Shown here: positions 7,215-13,468 of the stretch, piece after piece
How positions within the stretch are numbered: the stretch's first letter is position 1
Layout of the letters: every line of letters starts with the position of its first letter
Origin: Bacteroidales bacterium
Lineage (GTDB): Bacteria; Bacteroidota; Bacteroidia; Bacteroidales; P3
NCBI GenBank assembly: GCA_031286005.1
Contig: JAITVC010000297.1
Coordinates: 1 to 14,138, forward strand
Reading direction: 5' to 3'
DNA length: 14,138 nucleotides
The notes under the pieces: model-generated
Databases searched by the model: none
What the model was told of the DNA's origin: nothing
Seen by the model: the letters and a program-made list of their open reading frames with translations, nothing else
Translations under genes and position numbers: made by a program

Positions 7215-8459
7215 TTACTCATCCCGTAGTGCGTCAATCGCCTTAATCTGCATGGCTCGCCAGGCGGGGAGCAATCCGGCTAAAAGGCTTAGGAATATTA
7301 ATACTATGGCTGCGGAAATGGCTGTCCAGAATGGAATCATGAAGCCCGATGTTTCGCCGCCACCGCCACTGATGCCTAAATCGGCTATTTGGAGAACGAG
7401 TACGCCGAAGGCTATGCCGAGTAATCCGGAAATTCCGGTTAGCACGGCGGTCTCTGATAAGATTTGCGACAGAATTTGAATCGGCCTTGCGCCGAGCGCA
7501 CGCCTTACGCCGATTTCTTGGGTGCGTTCTTTTACGGTTACCATCATGATATTGCTCACACCTATCACACCGGCAAGCAACGTGCCAAGTCCTACTATCC
7601 AAACCAAGATGTTAATACCCGTAAACAGGTTTTCGAACATCATAAACTGTTTTTCAACATTCATAACGAAGAGAGCTTTTTTATCGTGAGGGGCAATTTG
7701 GTGTTCACGCTTGATGATTTGTGCGATTTTTTCTTCCATATCGCTGATGCGATGACCTTTCTTTGCGGTAAAGACCATCAAACCTACCCAATCACCGGTT
7801 TGTGTAATCAAGGTCATGGTTGAAAACGGAAGCACCATCATATCGTTATCATTCCCGCCAACGTTCATAGTTTCGGAAACGGGTTTATATACGCCTATCA
7901 CTTGAAACAGCACATTGTTCCAACGGATGGTTTGCCCAATAGGGTCTTCGCCGTTTAGAAACAGTGTTTCGTATACTCGCTCGCCAATCACGCACACCTT
8001 TCGCTTTTCCCGCACATCAATATCGTTGATATAACGTCCTTTTAGGATAATGGGGGTATGTATCTTTGCGTAAGTCGGCGTAACGCCTTTCAACTGCGCT
8101 TCTTTTTCGCGCTCACCTCTCACCAAAACACCATCCCACCAAGTGTTTACCGGTGCGATATGCTCTATTTCGGGAACCTGTTTTTTGAGAATATTCACAT
8201 CCTTATACTGCATATTCCAACGTCGACCTTTGCGGAAACCTTTGTAAGGCTCAGCCGTGGTGTTTGTAAACATGAGTCCCGAATTGGTTGCAATCCCGCC
8301 AATTTGTTTCTTGAGAAAGTAGTCCATGCCGTTGCCGCCGCCAATCAAGGCCACGAGCATGAAGATACCCCAAAACACGCCAAATGCGGTGAGTAGACTA
8401 CGGGTTTTGTTGCGGGTAATCGTTTGTAGGATTTCTGTCCATTTATCGAGGTCAAACAT
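7215..8459 (-). CDS. MacB/FtsX-type ABC transporter permease (second permease)
   Basis: The 414-aa protein has the MacB layout. A cytoplasmic N-terminal helix (MFDLDKWTEILQTITRNKTR) precedes TM1 at about 21-41. A large periplasmic MacB_PCD-like domain of about 230 residues follows. Three C-terminal TM segments lie at about 283-307, 330-357 and 372-400. The cytoplasmic loop with VKERTQEIGVRRALGAR is the hallmark coupling region, and the C-terminus is the typical AIDALRDE. It would pair with the other permease (8886-10133) and the ATPase (10232-10891) to drive mechanotransmission-type efflux with an adaptor. It is separated from the first permease only by the inverted-repeat-bounded unit. Its ATG at 8459 lies 5 bp from the unit's end. 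Confidence 0.93.
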   Translation of the reverse strand: MFDLDKWTEILQTITRNKTRSLLTAFGVFWGIFMLVALIGGGNGMDYFLKKQIGGIATNSGLMFTNTTAEPYKGFRKGRRWNMQYKDVNILKKQVPEIEHIAPVNTWWDGVLVRGEREKEAQLKGVTPTYAKIHTPIILKGRYINDIDVREKRKVCVIGERVYETLFLNGEDPIGQTIRWNNVLFQVIGVYKPVSETMNVGGNDNDMMVLPFSTMTLITQTGDWVGLMVFTAKKGHRISDMEEKIAQIIKREHQIAPHDKKALFVMNVEKQFMMFENLFTGINILVWIVGLGTLLAGVIGVSNIMMVTVKERTQEIGVRRALGARPIQILSQILSETAVLTGISGLLGIAFGVLVLQIADLGISGGGGETSGFMIPFWTAISAAIVLIFLSLLAGLLPAWRAMQIKAIDALRDE

Positions 8460-8464
8460 AGGTT

Positions 8465-8496
8465 TAATTGAGAATTGAGAATGGAAAATTGAGAAT
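8465..8496. repeat. Terminal inverted repeat, left arm
   Basis: It pairs with 8857-8888 over 32 bp with three mismatches. It is built of degenerate TTGAGAAT/TGGAAAAT units and contains the end of the four-helix-bundle gene (TAA at 8496-8498). Confidence 0.85.
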
Positions 8497-8858
8497 TATT
8501 TTTTTAGATTTTGCTTAGATGTTTTTAGGATTGAAACCAATAGACTGATGATTTCGTTGATTTCGGGCTGAATAGATTCGTGTTCTTTTGATGTTAAATA
8601 CTCGCTATCACAGAGAAGTTGAAGCCAGTATTCCGTTTCATTCGCTTCTTTTAGGGCGATATTTATTTTATTGATGAAATCTGCCTTGGATTGTGCGTGT
8701 TCAGACTCTTTAACCAATGCACCAATGGATGTTCCGGAACGCAAAACTTGTTTGGATAGAACAAATTCTCTTTTTTCTAATGATAAATATTGATATAATT
8801 TCACAATTCTTAATGCAAAACTATATGACTTATCTTTAATAATATTTTCCTTTTTCAT
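8496..8858 (-). CDS. Four-helix-bundle protein, S23/IVP family (23S rRNA intervening-sequence protein-like)
   Basis: From the ATG at 8858 the protein has 120 aa, the usual family length of about 115-125. The family pattern is clear: KDKSYSFALRIVKLYQYL at the start, LRSGTSIGALVKES at 39-52, and EANETEYWLQLL at 71-82. The predicted fold is four antiparallel helices; relatives include the Avd protein of diversity-generating retroelements, which binds nucleic acid. Family members are often found in insertions in 23S rRNA genes and in small dispersed units; no cellular function is established. Two upstream in-frame starts (ATG at 8879, TTG at 8885) would add MENGELR or MRMENGELR, which is just translated inverted repeat, so I prefer 8858. 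It lies between two permease genes with no sign of a functional tie to efflux. Confidence 0.88.
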   Translation of the reverse strand: MKKENIIKDKSYSFALRIVKLYQYLSLEKREFVLSKQVLRSGTSIGALVKESEHAQSKADFINKINIALKEANETEYWLQLLCDSEYLTSKEHESIQPEINEIISLLVSILKTSKQNLKK

Positions 8859-8888
8859 TCTCAATTCTCCATTTTCCATTCTCAATTA
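8857..8888. repeat. Terminal inverted repeat, right arm
   Basis: Partner of 8465-8496. Its outer three bases are the stop codon of the first permease, so insertion here left that protein's reading frame ending exactly at the boundary. Confidence 0.85.
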
Positions 8889-10133
8889 TTTAGCTGACAG
8901 TGCTGTCACCGGCTTTATTCTCACGGCGTTGCGGGCGGGGAAGAATCCGGCGAGAGTGCCTGCGATGACTAATGTTAGGGTGGCGCCGATGGCTATGCCC
9001 ATGTCTACTGTTGGGTTCTTAAAGGCCATGCCTCCCCCACCCTGCGCTTCGAGTATGGCATTCAATGCCTCTGTTACACCAATGCCTAAGAACATGCCTA
9101 TATAGCCAAAAACACCTGTGATGATTATCGATTCCAACACAACCACCTTCAAAATAGATAGTGGGGAAGCGCCTATGGCTTTGCGAATACCAAATTCTTT
9201 GGTGCGCTCTTTCACGCTTATCAACATGATATTGCCCACGCCGACAATGCCTGAAATGAGTGTAAACAGTCCGATAACCCATATTGCTATGGACATTACG
9301 CCAAGAATCATATTTGTTTCCAAATAGCTTTCGTAGCGGTTCCAAATCCAAATGGCGCCATCGTCGGTAACATCAAATTGTTTTCTCGTAGCCAATGCCT
9401 GCGTGACGGCTTTGTTGAATTGCTCGTTATCTTCTGCCGTGTTAAGACCCTCTACGATGAGTGACATTCCTCGAATGAACGGCCCTGCGTTGAACACAAT
9501 TCGCCCGGTGGTGAAAGGAACAAGAATAGTTTGGTTTCGGCCTTCGTCGTCTTCATTAACATCATAAACACCGACTACTTGAAACAATACCGAACCTATT
9601 TTAATCATTTGTCCCAATGGCTCTTTGTTGGGAAACAAAATCTCTGCCGTTTTCGGATGAATGATGACAACTTTGCGTTTTTCGTTGAGGTCTTGTTGAT
9701 TGATAAACCGTCCGTTTTTGCCGGAAACCTTGAATCCATCGGTCATACTTGCTTCCGGATACATGGCCGAAATCTGATTGGTGGTGTAGTTTGTTCCTAC
9801 GGAAACGGTTTGATTCCTGAAATTCACGTAAGGCGCAATCACAGAAATAGTTTTCGGGAATTGTTGTTTGATATACTCCACATCCGTCAAATCAAAGCGG
9901 ATTTGTCTCCCTATTTTAAAGCCCTGATACGCTTTAGCCGTCCAACCGGGGAATACTTTTACAACATTCACCGTTTGCCCTTCAAAATTAGACCTGACGC
10001 CGTTCATCAGTCCGTTTCCCGCACCCAGCAAGACGATGAGCATAAAGATTCCCCAAGCTACGGCGAAGCCGGTTAAGGCCGTCCTTAGTTTGTTCTTTTT
10101 TAGAGTTGTCAGTATTTCGTATATTGTGTCCAT
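8886..10133 (-). CDS. MacB/FtsX-type ABC transporter permease (first permease)
   Basis: The 415-aa protein starts MDTIYEILTTLKKNKLRTAL. TM1 is at about 18-38, a periplasmic MacB_PCD-like domain follows, and three C-terminal TM segments flank SVKERTKEFGIRKAIGASPL, the conserved cytoplasmic loop. The end is FFPARNAVRIKPVTALSAK, typical of the family. An in-frame start at 10205 would add 24 residues encoded by the intergenic inverted repeat (MRGSFAISYSSHPAPRHL), which does not look like protein sequence, so 10133 is preferred. It forms a heteromeric permease pair with the gene at 7215-8459. Two unequal permeases with one ATPase and an adaptor is a common Bacteroidota layout. Confidence 0.92.
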   Translation of the reverse strand: MDTIYEILTTLKKNKLRTALTGFAVAWGIFMLIVLLGAGNGLMNGVRSNFEGQTVNVVKVFPGWTAKAYQGFKIGRQIRFDLTDVEYIKQQFPKTISVIAPYVNFRNQTVSVGTNYTTNQISAMYPEASMTDGFKVSGKNGRFINQQDLNEKRKVVIIHPKTAEILFPNKEPLGQMIKIGSVLFQVVGVYDVNEDDEGRNQTILVPFTTGRIVFNAGPFIRGMSLIVEGLNTAEDNEQFNKAVTQALATRKQFDVTDDGAIWIWNRYESYLETNMILGVMSIAIWVIGLFTLISGIVGVGNIMLISVKERTKEFGIRKAIGASPLSILKVVVLESIIITGVFGYIGMFLGIGVTEALNAILEAQGGGGMAFKNPTVDMGIAIGATLTLVIAGTLAGFFPARNAVRIKPVTALSAK

Positions 10134-10146
10134 CGGTATGCTTTTT

Positions 10147-10227
10147 GGTACGAGGTGGCGGGGTGCGGGGTGCGAGGAGTACGATATGGCGAAGCTACCT
10201 CGCACCTCGTACCCAACACCCCGTACC
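10147..10227. repeat. GC-rich imperfect inverted repeat in the ATPase-permease gap
   Basis: Arms at 10147-10177 and 10197-10227 pair imperfectly over about 31 nt around a 19-nt loop. They are composed of variants of GGTACGAGGTGCGGGGTGCG. No T-run follows on the minus strand, so it does not look like an intrinsic terminator of the operon. It resembles a dispersed intergenic repeat that has entered the operon, and could form a hairpin in the mRNA that changes the ATPase-to-permease ratio. Confidence 0.75.
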
Positions 10228-10231
10228 GTTT

Positions 10232-10891
10232 TTATTCGTCAATGATGCCATCTTTAATGTGAATAATTCGGTTTGTTTTCTCCGCTACTTCGCGTTCGTG
10301 GGTGACAATGATAACGGTTTTTCCCATGCGGTTTACTTCGCTGAGGATCTCCATGACTTCGGCGGAGGTTTTGCTGTCTAATGCGCCCGTTGGCTCATCT
10401 GCAAGGATGATACCGGGATTAGAAATCAAGGCACGAGCGATGGCTACCCGTTGTTTTTGTCCGCCCGACATTTCGTTCGGTAAGTGATGTGCCCAATTCT
10501 TTAGGCCTACTCTGTCGAGATATTCCAACGCAATTGCATTGCGCTTTTTTCGTGGAATGTTGCGATAATAAAGCGGAAGTGCCACGTTTTCTTCGGCATT
10601 CTTAAAGTTGATGAGGTTGAAGGATTGAAACACAAAACCGATGAGTTCGTTTCTCATCCGTGCGGATTGTGTTTCGGTCAAATCTTTGATGAGACGGCCG
10701 TTGAGATAATAGGTACCCGTGTCGTAATTGTCCAAAATGCCCAGAATGTTGAGCAGAGTGGACTTTCCGGAGCCGGATTGTCCCATAATCGAGACATACT
10801 CGCCTTCTTTAATGTGCAGGTCGATACCTTTCAGTACGTGCAACGGTTGTGCACCGAAATAGGTTTTGTTTAAGCCGGAGATTTGTATCAT
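10232..10891 (-). CDS. MacB/LolD-type ABC transporter ATP-binding protein
   Basis: The 219-aa ATPase is complete. Walker [10 protein letters not shown] is at 37-45, Q-loop Q89, signature MSGGQKQR at 141-148, Walker [13 protein letters not shown] at 161-172 and H-loop H199. [10 protein letters not shown] and [10 protein letters not shown] are typical of the MacB/LolD/FtsE group rather than importers. It powers the two permeases downstream in the efflux complex. It heads the operon, with a well-formed promoter about 50 bp before its ATG. The GntR gene ends upstream of that promoter, so the efflux operon and the GntR unit are separate transcripts at least in part. Confidence 0.95.
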   Translation of the reverse strand: MIQISGLNKTYFGAQPLHVLKGIDLHIKEGEYVSIMGQSGSGKSTLLNILGILDNYDTGTYYLNGRLIKDLTETQSARMRNELIGFVFQSFNLINFKNAEENVALPLYYRNIPRKKRNAIALEYLDRVGLKNWAHHLPNEMSGGQKQRVAIARALISNPGIILADEPTGALDSKTSAEVMEILSEVNRMGKTVIIVTHEREVAEKTNRIIHIKDGIIDE

Positions 10892-10941
10892 GTGGCGTTA
10901 CTGTTTTAAAGTTGTTTGTTGTATGACGAACTTCGAGGGTG

Positions 10942-10972
10942 TAAAGTTACAATTTTTTTTTGAATTAACAAA
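10942..10972 (-). promoter_or_regulatory. Promoter of the efflux operon (TTTG-N19-TAACTTTA)
   Basis: On the minus strand TTTG (10969-10972) is followed after 19 bp by TAACTTTA (10942-10949), one base from the Bacteroidota -7 consensus TAnnTTTG. The -7 box lies inside a small palindrome, TGTAA-AG-TTACA (10940-10951), that could be a regulator site. The spacer is a nearly pure A/T inverted repeat next to the GntR gene's stop. Confidence 0.65.
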
Positions 10973-10981
10973 AAAAAATGG

Positions 10982-11335
10982 CTATTGTTTGGCATGGCGG
11001 GCAACAATTTCATCTATCGAAATTTCTAACCAGTGCATCTTTTTGAACAGATTTGGCAGGTCTTCGTTTAGGAATTCTGTTTTATAGTTTTCTTGAATGC
11101 GTTGCAGGCCGTTGCTTTCGACGAAATAGCCGATGCCTCGTTTTTGAAAGATAATTTGTTTGTTTTCCAGATATTCAAATGATTTTACGATGGTGTTTGG
11201 GTTCACTTCTAAGGTTACACTCAATTCGCGCACGGACGGAATGCGCTCATCGGCTTTCCAAACACCCTGTAAAATGCGCTCGCACACATAATCGGCAATT
11301 TGCAAATAAATCGGTTTATCTACTTTATAATCCAT
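10982..11335 (-). CDS. GntR-family transcriptional regulator, YtrA subfamily
   Basis: The 117-aa protein carries a GntR winged helix-turn-helix at about 1-72: DKPIYLQIADYVCERILQG, then RIPSVRELSVTLEVNPNTIVKSFEYLE and GIGYFVES. A short helical tail of about 45 residues replaces the large effector domain of other GntR proteins. That length and layout define the YtrA type, which usually represses a neighbouring ABC transporter operon. It starts 6 bp after the membrane-subunit stop, so it is the third gene of the unit led by the ATPase at 12925. Many YtrA genes come first in the operon; here it comes last. Likely targets are the inverted repeat at 12952-12975 and possibly the efflux promoter at 10942-10972. 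Confidence 0.92.
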   Translation of the reverse strand: MDYKVDKPIYLQIADYVCERILQGVWKADERIPSVRELSVTLEVNPNTIVKSFEYLENKQIIFQKRGIGYFVESNGLQRIQENYKTEFLNEDLPNLFKKMHWLEISIDEIVARHAKQ

Positions 11336-11341
11336 ACTGTT

Positions 11342-12082
11342 TTAGATTTGAGTTCGAGGAAATTTAATGAAAGCAAGCGCCCATAACGCCATCGTTATAG
11401 CATACAGGTAAGCATTAGTCTCAAAACAAAAATTATAAATATGCATATAAAGTGAGCGGTCGAAATAACTGATAATCCCAACGGCAACAATAACGGCTAT
11501 AACAGTCAAGATAGTCTTTGCAATTTTCCGTTGTTTAAACCAAAATACACCCCAAAAAGCAACGGATTGAATGCAGATCATCGGCAAATAATATTTGGTT
11601 AAAACGTACTTGAAATTGAGAACATCCCAATTCATCGGGACACCGGCCAAATCGCCAACCAGCGATACTAACAATGAAAATCCAAAAATCACAAGCGGTG
11701 CTACAATCACACATTGCACAAATGCGGACAAGAATTTCTCAAATTGAGAGGCGGGCAGCATGGCGTAGGTCAAACCTTGCGTGGGATGATACAAGAATTT
11801 GTACAAGATAAAGGGAACGATAAAAAGCATAACTCCAAATGCGCCTCCCGGGCGAAATGGCATTACTCCGCCCATAAATTCATGCGCGGTTTCGGCAAGT
11901 TGCATGTTGTCGGTTTGAGACGCTGCTTTTGTAATTGCTCCAACGGAGATTGAGTGGGTGCCCATGGAAATGATTAAGTCTAACAGGGTTATTCCAAACA
12001 GTATAAGATAGACTTTTAGAAACATGCGAGATTCCATTTGGAAAACCTTTGCAAAGCGGTTTATATTGAAAATAAGGTTCAT
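11342..12082 (-). CDS. ABC transporter membrane subunit (ABC-2-like), six membrane segments
   Basis: The 246-aa protein has about six hydrophobic segments, near residues 22-42, 81-97, 116-142, 167-183, 192-208 and 225-240. The first outward loop (about 45-75) is longer than the others. I see no named signature beyond YKFLYHPTQGLTYAMLPASQFEKF, a phrase common in Bacteroidota ABC-2-type membrane partners of YtrB-like ATPases. The start is 9 bp past the ATPase stop and the stop is 6 bp before the GntR gene, so the three are translationally tight. It is probably the membrane part of an exporter that responds to envelope stress or an antimicrobial peptide; the substrate is unknown. Confidence 0.82.
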   Translation of the reverse strand: MNLIFNINRFAKVFQMESRMFLKVYLILFGITLLDLIISMGTHSISVGAITKAASQTDNMQLAETAHEFMGGVMPFRPGGAFGVMLFIVPFILYKFLYHPTQGLTYAMLPASQFEKFLSAFVQCVIVAPLVIFGFSLLVSLVGDLAGVPMNWDVLNFKYVLTKYYLPMICIQSVAFWGVFWFKQRKIAKTILTVIAVIVAVGIISYFDRSLYMHIYNFCFETNAYLYAITMALWALAFIKFPRTQI

Positions 12083-12091
12083 GATGTGGGT

Positions 12092-12925
12092 TTATTTTTG
12101 GATGAATAATGATTTGAATACTTCTTTGTTTGCAATGGCGGCGTTGAACAACTGTTCGATGTTTACTTTGGTTTCGGCGCCATCTGCGTTTGGTTCCACG
12201 CAAGCAAAACCGCCCATCGTAGGTTCTGAATAGAGAGTGTGTTCGGATGGGGTTTCTTTCACAACGAATTTCAGTTTCTGCGTGATTTCTTCTATCGAAT
12301 TGTTTAGCAGGACTTGGTTGTATTCCAAAATAATAATCGGGTCGATTAAATTTTCCAAATCGCGCACTTGATGTGTTGAAATGATAACGGTTTTTTGGTC
12401 GCTCATCGCTTCGGCCATCAGTTTGCGAAAGATGGTTTTTGATGGAATATCCAAACCATTGGTTGGCTCGTCCATCAATAGTAATTCAGTATTGGTGGCT
12501 AAACCGAAACTAATGAGCCATTTCTTTTGCTGTCCGTGCGAAAATTCGGATAGTTTTTGTGTTTCCGATAGACCGAATGTTTTCACGTATTCGGCCAGTT
12601 TCTGATGGTCGAACTTGGGATAAAACGGCGCATACAATTTCACGTATTCGCTCATCTTCATTTTCGGCAGTGTGTAGACTTCCGGCAAGAGATAGATTTT
12701 TTCCAACATACGTGGGTTGCGTTGTTTGGGTTCAAAGGTTAGGACGGAACATTGTCCGCTTGTGGGGAACAATAATCCTGAAATCAGTTTTAGGAGGGTT
12801 GTTTTTCCTACTCCATTTTCGCCGAGTAGTCCATAGATGTTTCCTCTTTGCAGCACCATGTCTACTCCTGAATAGATTGGCCTACCTGCTTTGTAATGGA
12901 AGCTAAAATTTTGGATGTTAATCAT
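12092..12925 (-). CDS. ABC transporter ATP-binding protein (YtrB/BcrA-like)
   Basis: The 277-aa ATPase has Walker A GENGVGKTT at 35-43, a variant signature FSHGQQKK at 128-135 in place of LSGGQ, Walker B LLLMDEPTNGLD at 148-159, and H-loop H185 in ISTHQ. The expected Q-loop region reads YLLPEVYTL without an obvious Gln. These features match drug- or peptide-exporting ATPases partnered with ABC-2 membrane proteins and YtrA regulators. Residues after about 205 form a C-terminal extension of unknown role. It is the first gene of the ATPase - membrane protein - GntR unit, with its own promoter (12977-13008). Confidence 0.93.
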   Translation of the reverse strand: MINIQNFSFHYKAGRPIYSGVDMVLQRGNIYGLLGENGVGKTTLLKLISGLLFPTSGQCSVLTFEPKQRNPRMLEKIYLLPEVYTLPKMKMSEYVKLYAPFYPKFDHQKLAEYVKTFGLSETQKLSEFSHGQQKKWLISFGLATNTELLLMDEPTNGLDIPSKTIFRKLMAEAMSDQKTVIISTHQVRDLENLIDPIIILEYNQVLLNNSIEEITQKLKFVVKETPSEHTLYSEPTMGGFACVEPNADGAETKVNIEQLFNAAIANKEVFKSLFIQK

Positions 12926-12951
12926 ATCAATTATTTTTAAAAGTTATTTTT

Positions 12952-12975
12952 AGTGTATTAGTAATCTACGACACT
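12952..12975. promoter_or_regulatory. Candidate GntR/YtrA operator (AGTGT-N14-ACACT)
   Basis: The inverted repeat AGTGT (12952-12956) and ACACT (12971-12975) lies directly downstream of the -7 box, over the likely transcription start of the ATPase-permease-GntR unit. B. subtilis YtrA is known to bind an AGTGTA/TACACT-type inverted repeat with similar spacing. The match of half-sites and position makes autoregulation likely, but this is inference. Confidence 0.5.
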
Positions 12976-12976
12976 G

Positions 12977-13008
12977 CAAAGATACGATAAATATTTTAGA
13001 TGGGCAAG
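12977..13008 (-). promoter_or_regulatory. Promoter of the ATPase-permease-GntR unit (CTTG-N20-TATCTTTG)
   Basis: TATCTTTG (12977-12984, minus strand) is a full -7 match. CTTG (13005-13008), one base off TTTG, lies 20 bp upstream. The start codon at 12925 is about 50 bp downstream. Confidence 0.7.
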
Positions 13009-13046
13009 TTTTTTTGAAATTTTTTTAGAATTTTTTTAGAAAGGTA

Positions 13047-13108
13047 TCATTTTGAGTGCAGTAGAGACATCCCTTAGCAAGGGGATTCCTCGACTACGCT
13101 CGGAATGA
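13047..13108. repeat. Long imperfect hairpin repeat (27-nt arms, 8-nt loop)
   Basis: Arms 13047-13073 and 13082-13108 align at 20 of 27 positions; several mismatches would be G-U pairs in RNA. The right arm read on the minus strand begins TCATTCCGAGCGTAGTCGAG. That motif resembles dispersed intergenic palindromes I know from Bacteroidota genomes. It lies in the gene-free stretch 12926-13468. It has no clear T-run for a terminator on the minus strand, but could end or protect the YqeY transcript. Confidence 0.7.
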
Positions 13109-13120
13109 CGGGCTATAGTT

Positions 13121-13146
13121 GGGTGCGGGGTAAAAGGGTTAATGGG
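13121..13146 (+). other. Canonical G-quadruplex motif on the plus strand
   Basis: GGG-N3-GGGG-N5-GGG-N5-GGG meets the four-runs-of-three rule with short loops. The block continues in telomere-like wording (GGGTTAATGGGTTAAAAGG). It is noncoding on both strands. Confidence 0.5.
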
Positions 13147-13220
13147 TTAAAAGGTGAAAGGTTAAGGGGGGAAGGATAGTAAATTGTGAAGAATGGAAAA
13201 TGGCCTGATAAATTCCATTT

Positions 13221-13300
13221 TGGCAACATAAATGGCAACGTAAATGATACAGTAAATCTTGAAATGATACAGTAAACGATACAGTAAATGATACAGTAAA
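13221..13300. repeat. Degenerate 12-bp tandem repeat (TGATACAGTAAA type)
   Basis: Units are TGGCAACATAAA (13221), TGGCAACGTAAA (13233), TGATACAGTAAA (13245), an 8-bp break, then TGATACAGTAAA (13265), CGATACAGTAAA (13277) and TGATACAGTAAA (13289). All end in TAAA. No long open frame runs through it. It sits in the gene-free stretch before the ATPase promoter. Confidence 0.88.
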
Positions 13301-13369
13301 TTCCAATTAAAAATTACGAATTAAAAATTAAAAGACTGATAATCATTTGTGAAATATTAGATCGATAGA

Positions 13370-13399
13370 GGTTGGTTGGCGGGGATGGGGTATGGTTGG
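13370..13399 (+). other. G-rich block with repeated GG/GGGG runs
   Basis: Seven G-runs (GG TT GG TT GG C GGGG AT GGGG TAT GG TT GG) could form a two-layer quadruplex on the plus strand. It directly precedes the palindrome and the 11-bp repeats. Confidence 0.35.
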
Positions 13400-13406
13400 A
13401 TATAGC

Positions 13407-13420
13407 TTGGTTATAACCAA
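13407..13420. repeat. Perfect 14-bp palindrome TTGGTTATAACCAA
   Basis: The sequence is identical to its own reverse complement. It abuts the first 11-bp tandem unit with no gap. It may be a dimeric protein site or a remnant of a mobile-element end; nothing shows which. Confidence 0.6.
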
Positions 13421-13464
13421 TAGTGGAGATGTAGTGGACTTGTAGTGGAGTTGTAGTGGAGTTG
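13421..13464. repeat. Four tandem 11-bp units (TAGTGGAGTTG)
   Basis: Units start at 13421 (TAGTGGAGATG), 13432 (TAGTGGACTTG), 13443 and 13454 (both TAGTGGAGTTG). The array ends 4 bp before the stop codon of the YqeY gene. Perfect recent units suggest slippage-driven length change. Confidence 0.92.
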
Positions 13465-13468
13465 ATGC

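Larger units (their letters stand above)
8465..8888. mobile_element. 424-bp inverted-repeat-bounded unit carrying a four-helix-bundle gene
   Basis: Both ends read TAATTGAGAAT inward and form 32-bp terminal inverted repeats with three mismatches. The unit holds just one gene, whose start and stop codons both fall in or at the repeats. It sits exactly between two permease genes of one operon: the outermost three bases (8886-8888) are the TAA stop of the first permease, and the second permease begins 5 bp past the other end. No transposase is present. It looks like a mobile or mobilised unit needing a helper in trans, or an intervening-sequence-like unit. Mobility is inferred from structure only. 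Confidence 0.6.

Noticed and set aside
9531..10076. 181-codon open frame on the plus strand opposite the first permease
   Set aside because: It lies entirely antisense to a conserved permease and its translation shows no recognisable domain.
10134..10205. 24-residue N-terminal extension of the first permease
   Set aside because: It is encoded by the intergenic inverted repeat and is absent from the family layout; MDTIYEIL at 10133 is a normal start.
10951..10980. A/T inverted repeat after the GntR gene as an intrinsic terminator
   Set aside because: The stem has no G/C pairs to speak of, and the sequence is better explained as the spacer and -33 region of the efflux promoter.
13047..13300. 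Repeats between YqeY and the ABC unit as a CRISPR array
   Set aside because: The repeat units are 11-12 bp and directly abutting, with no uniform spacers and no cas genes in the window.
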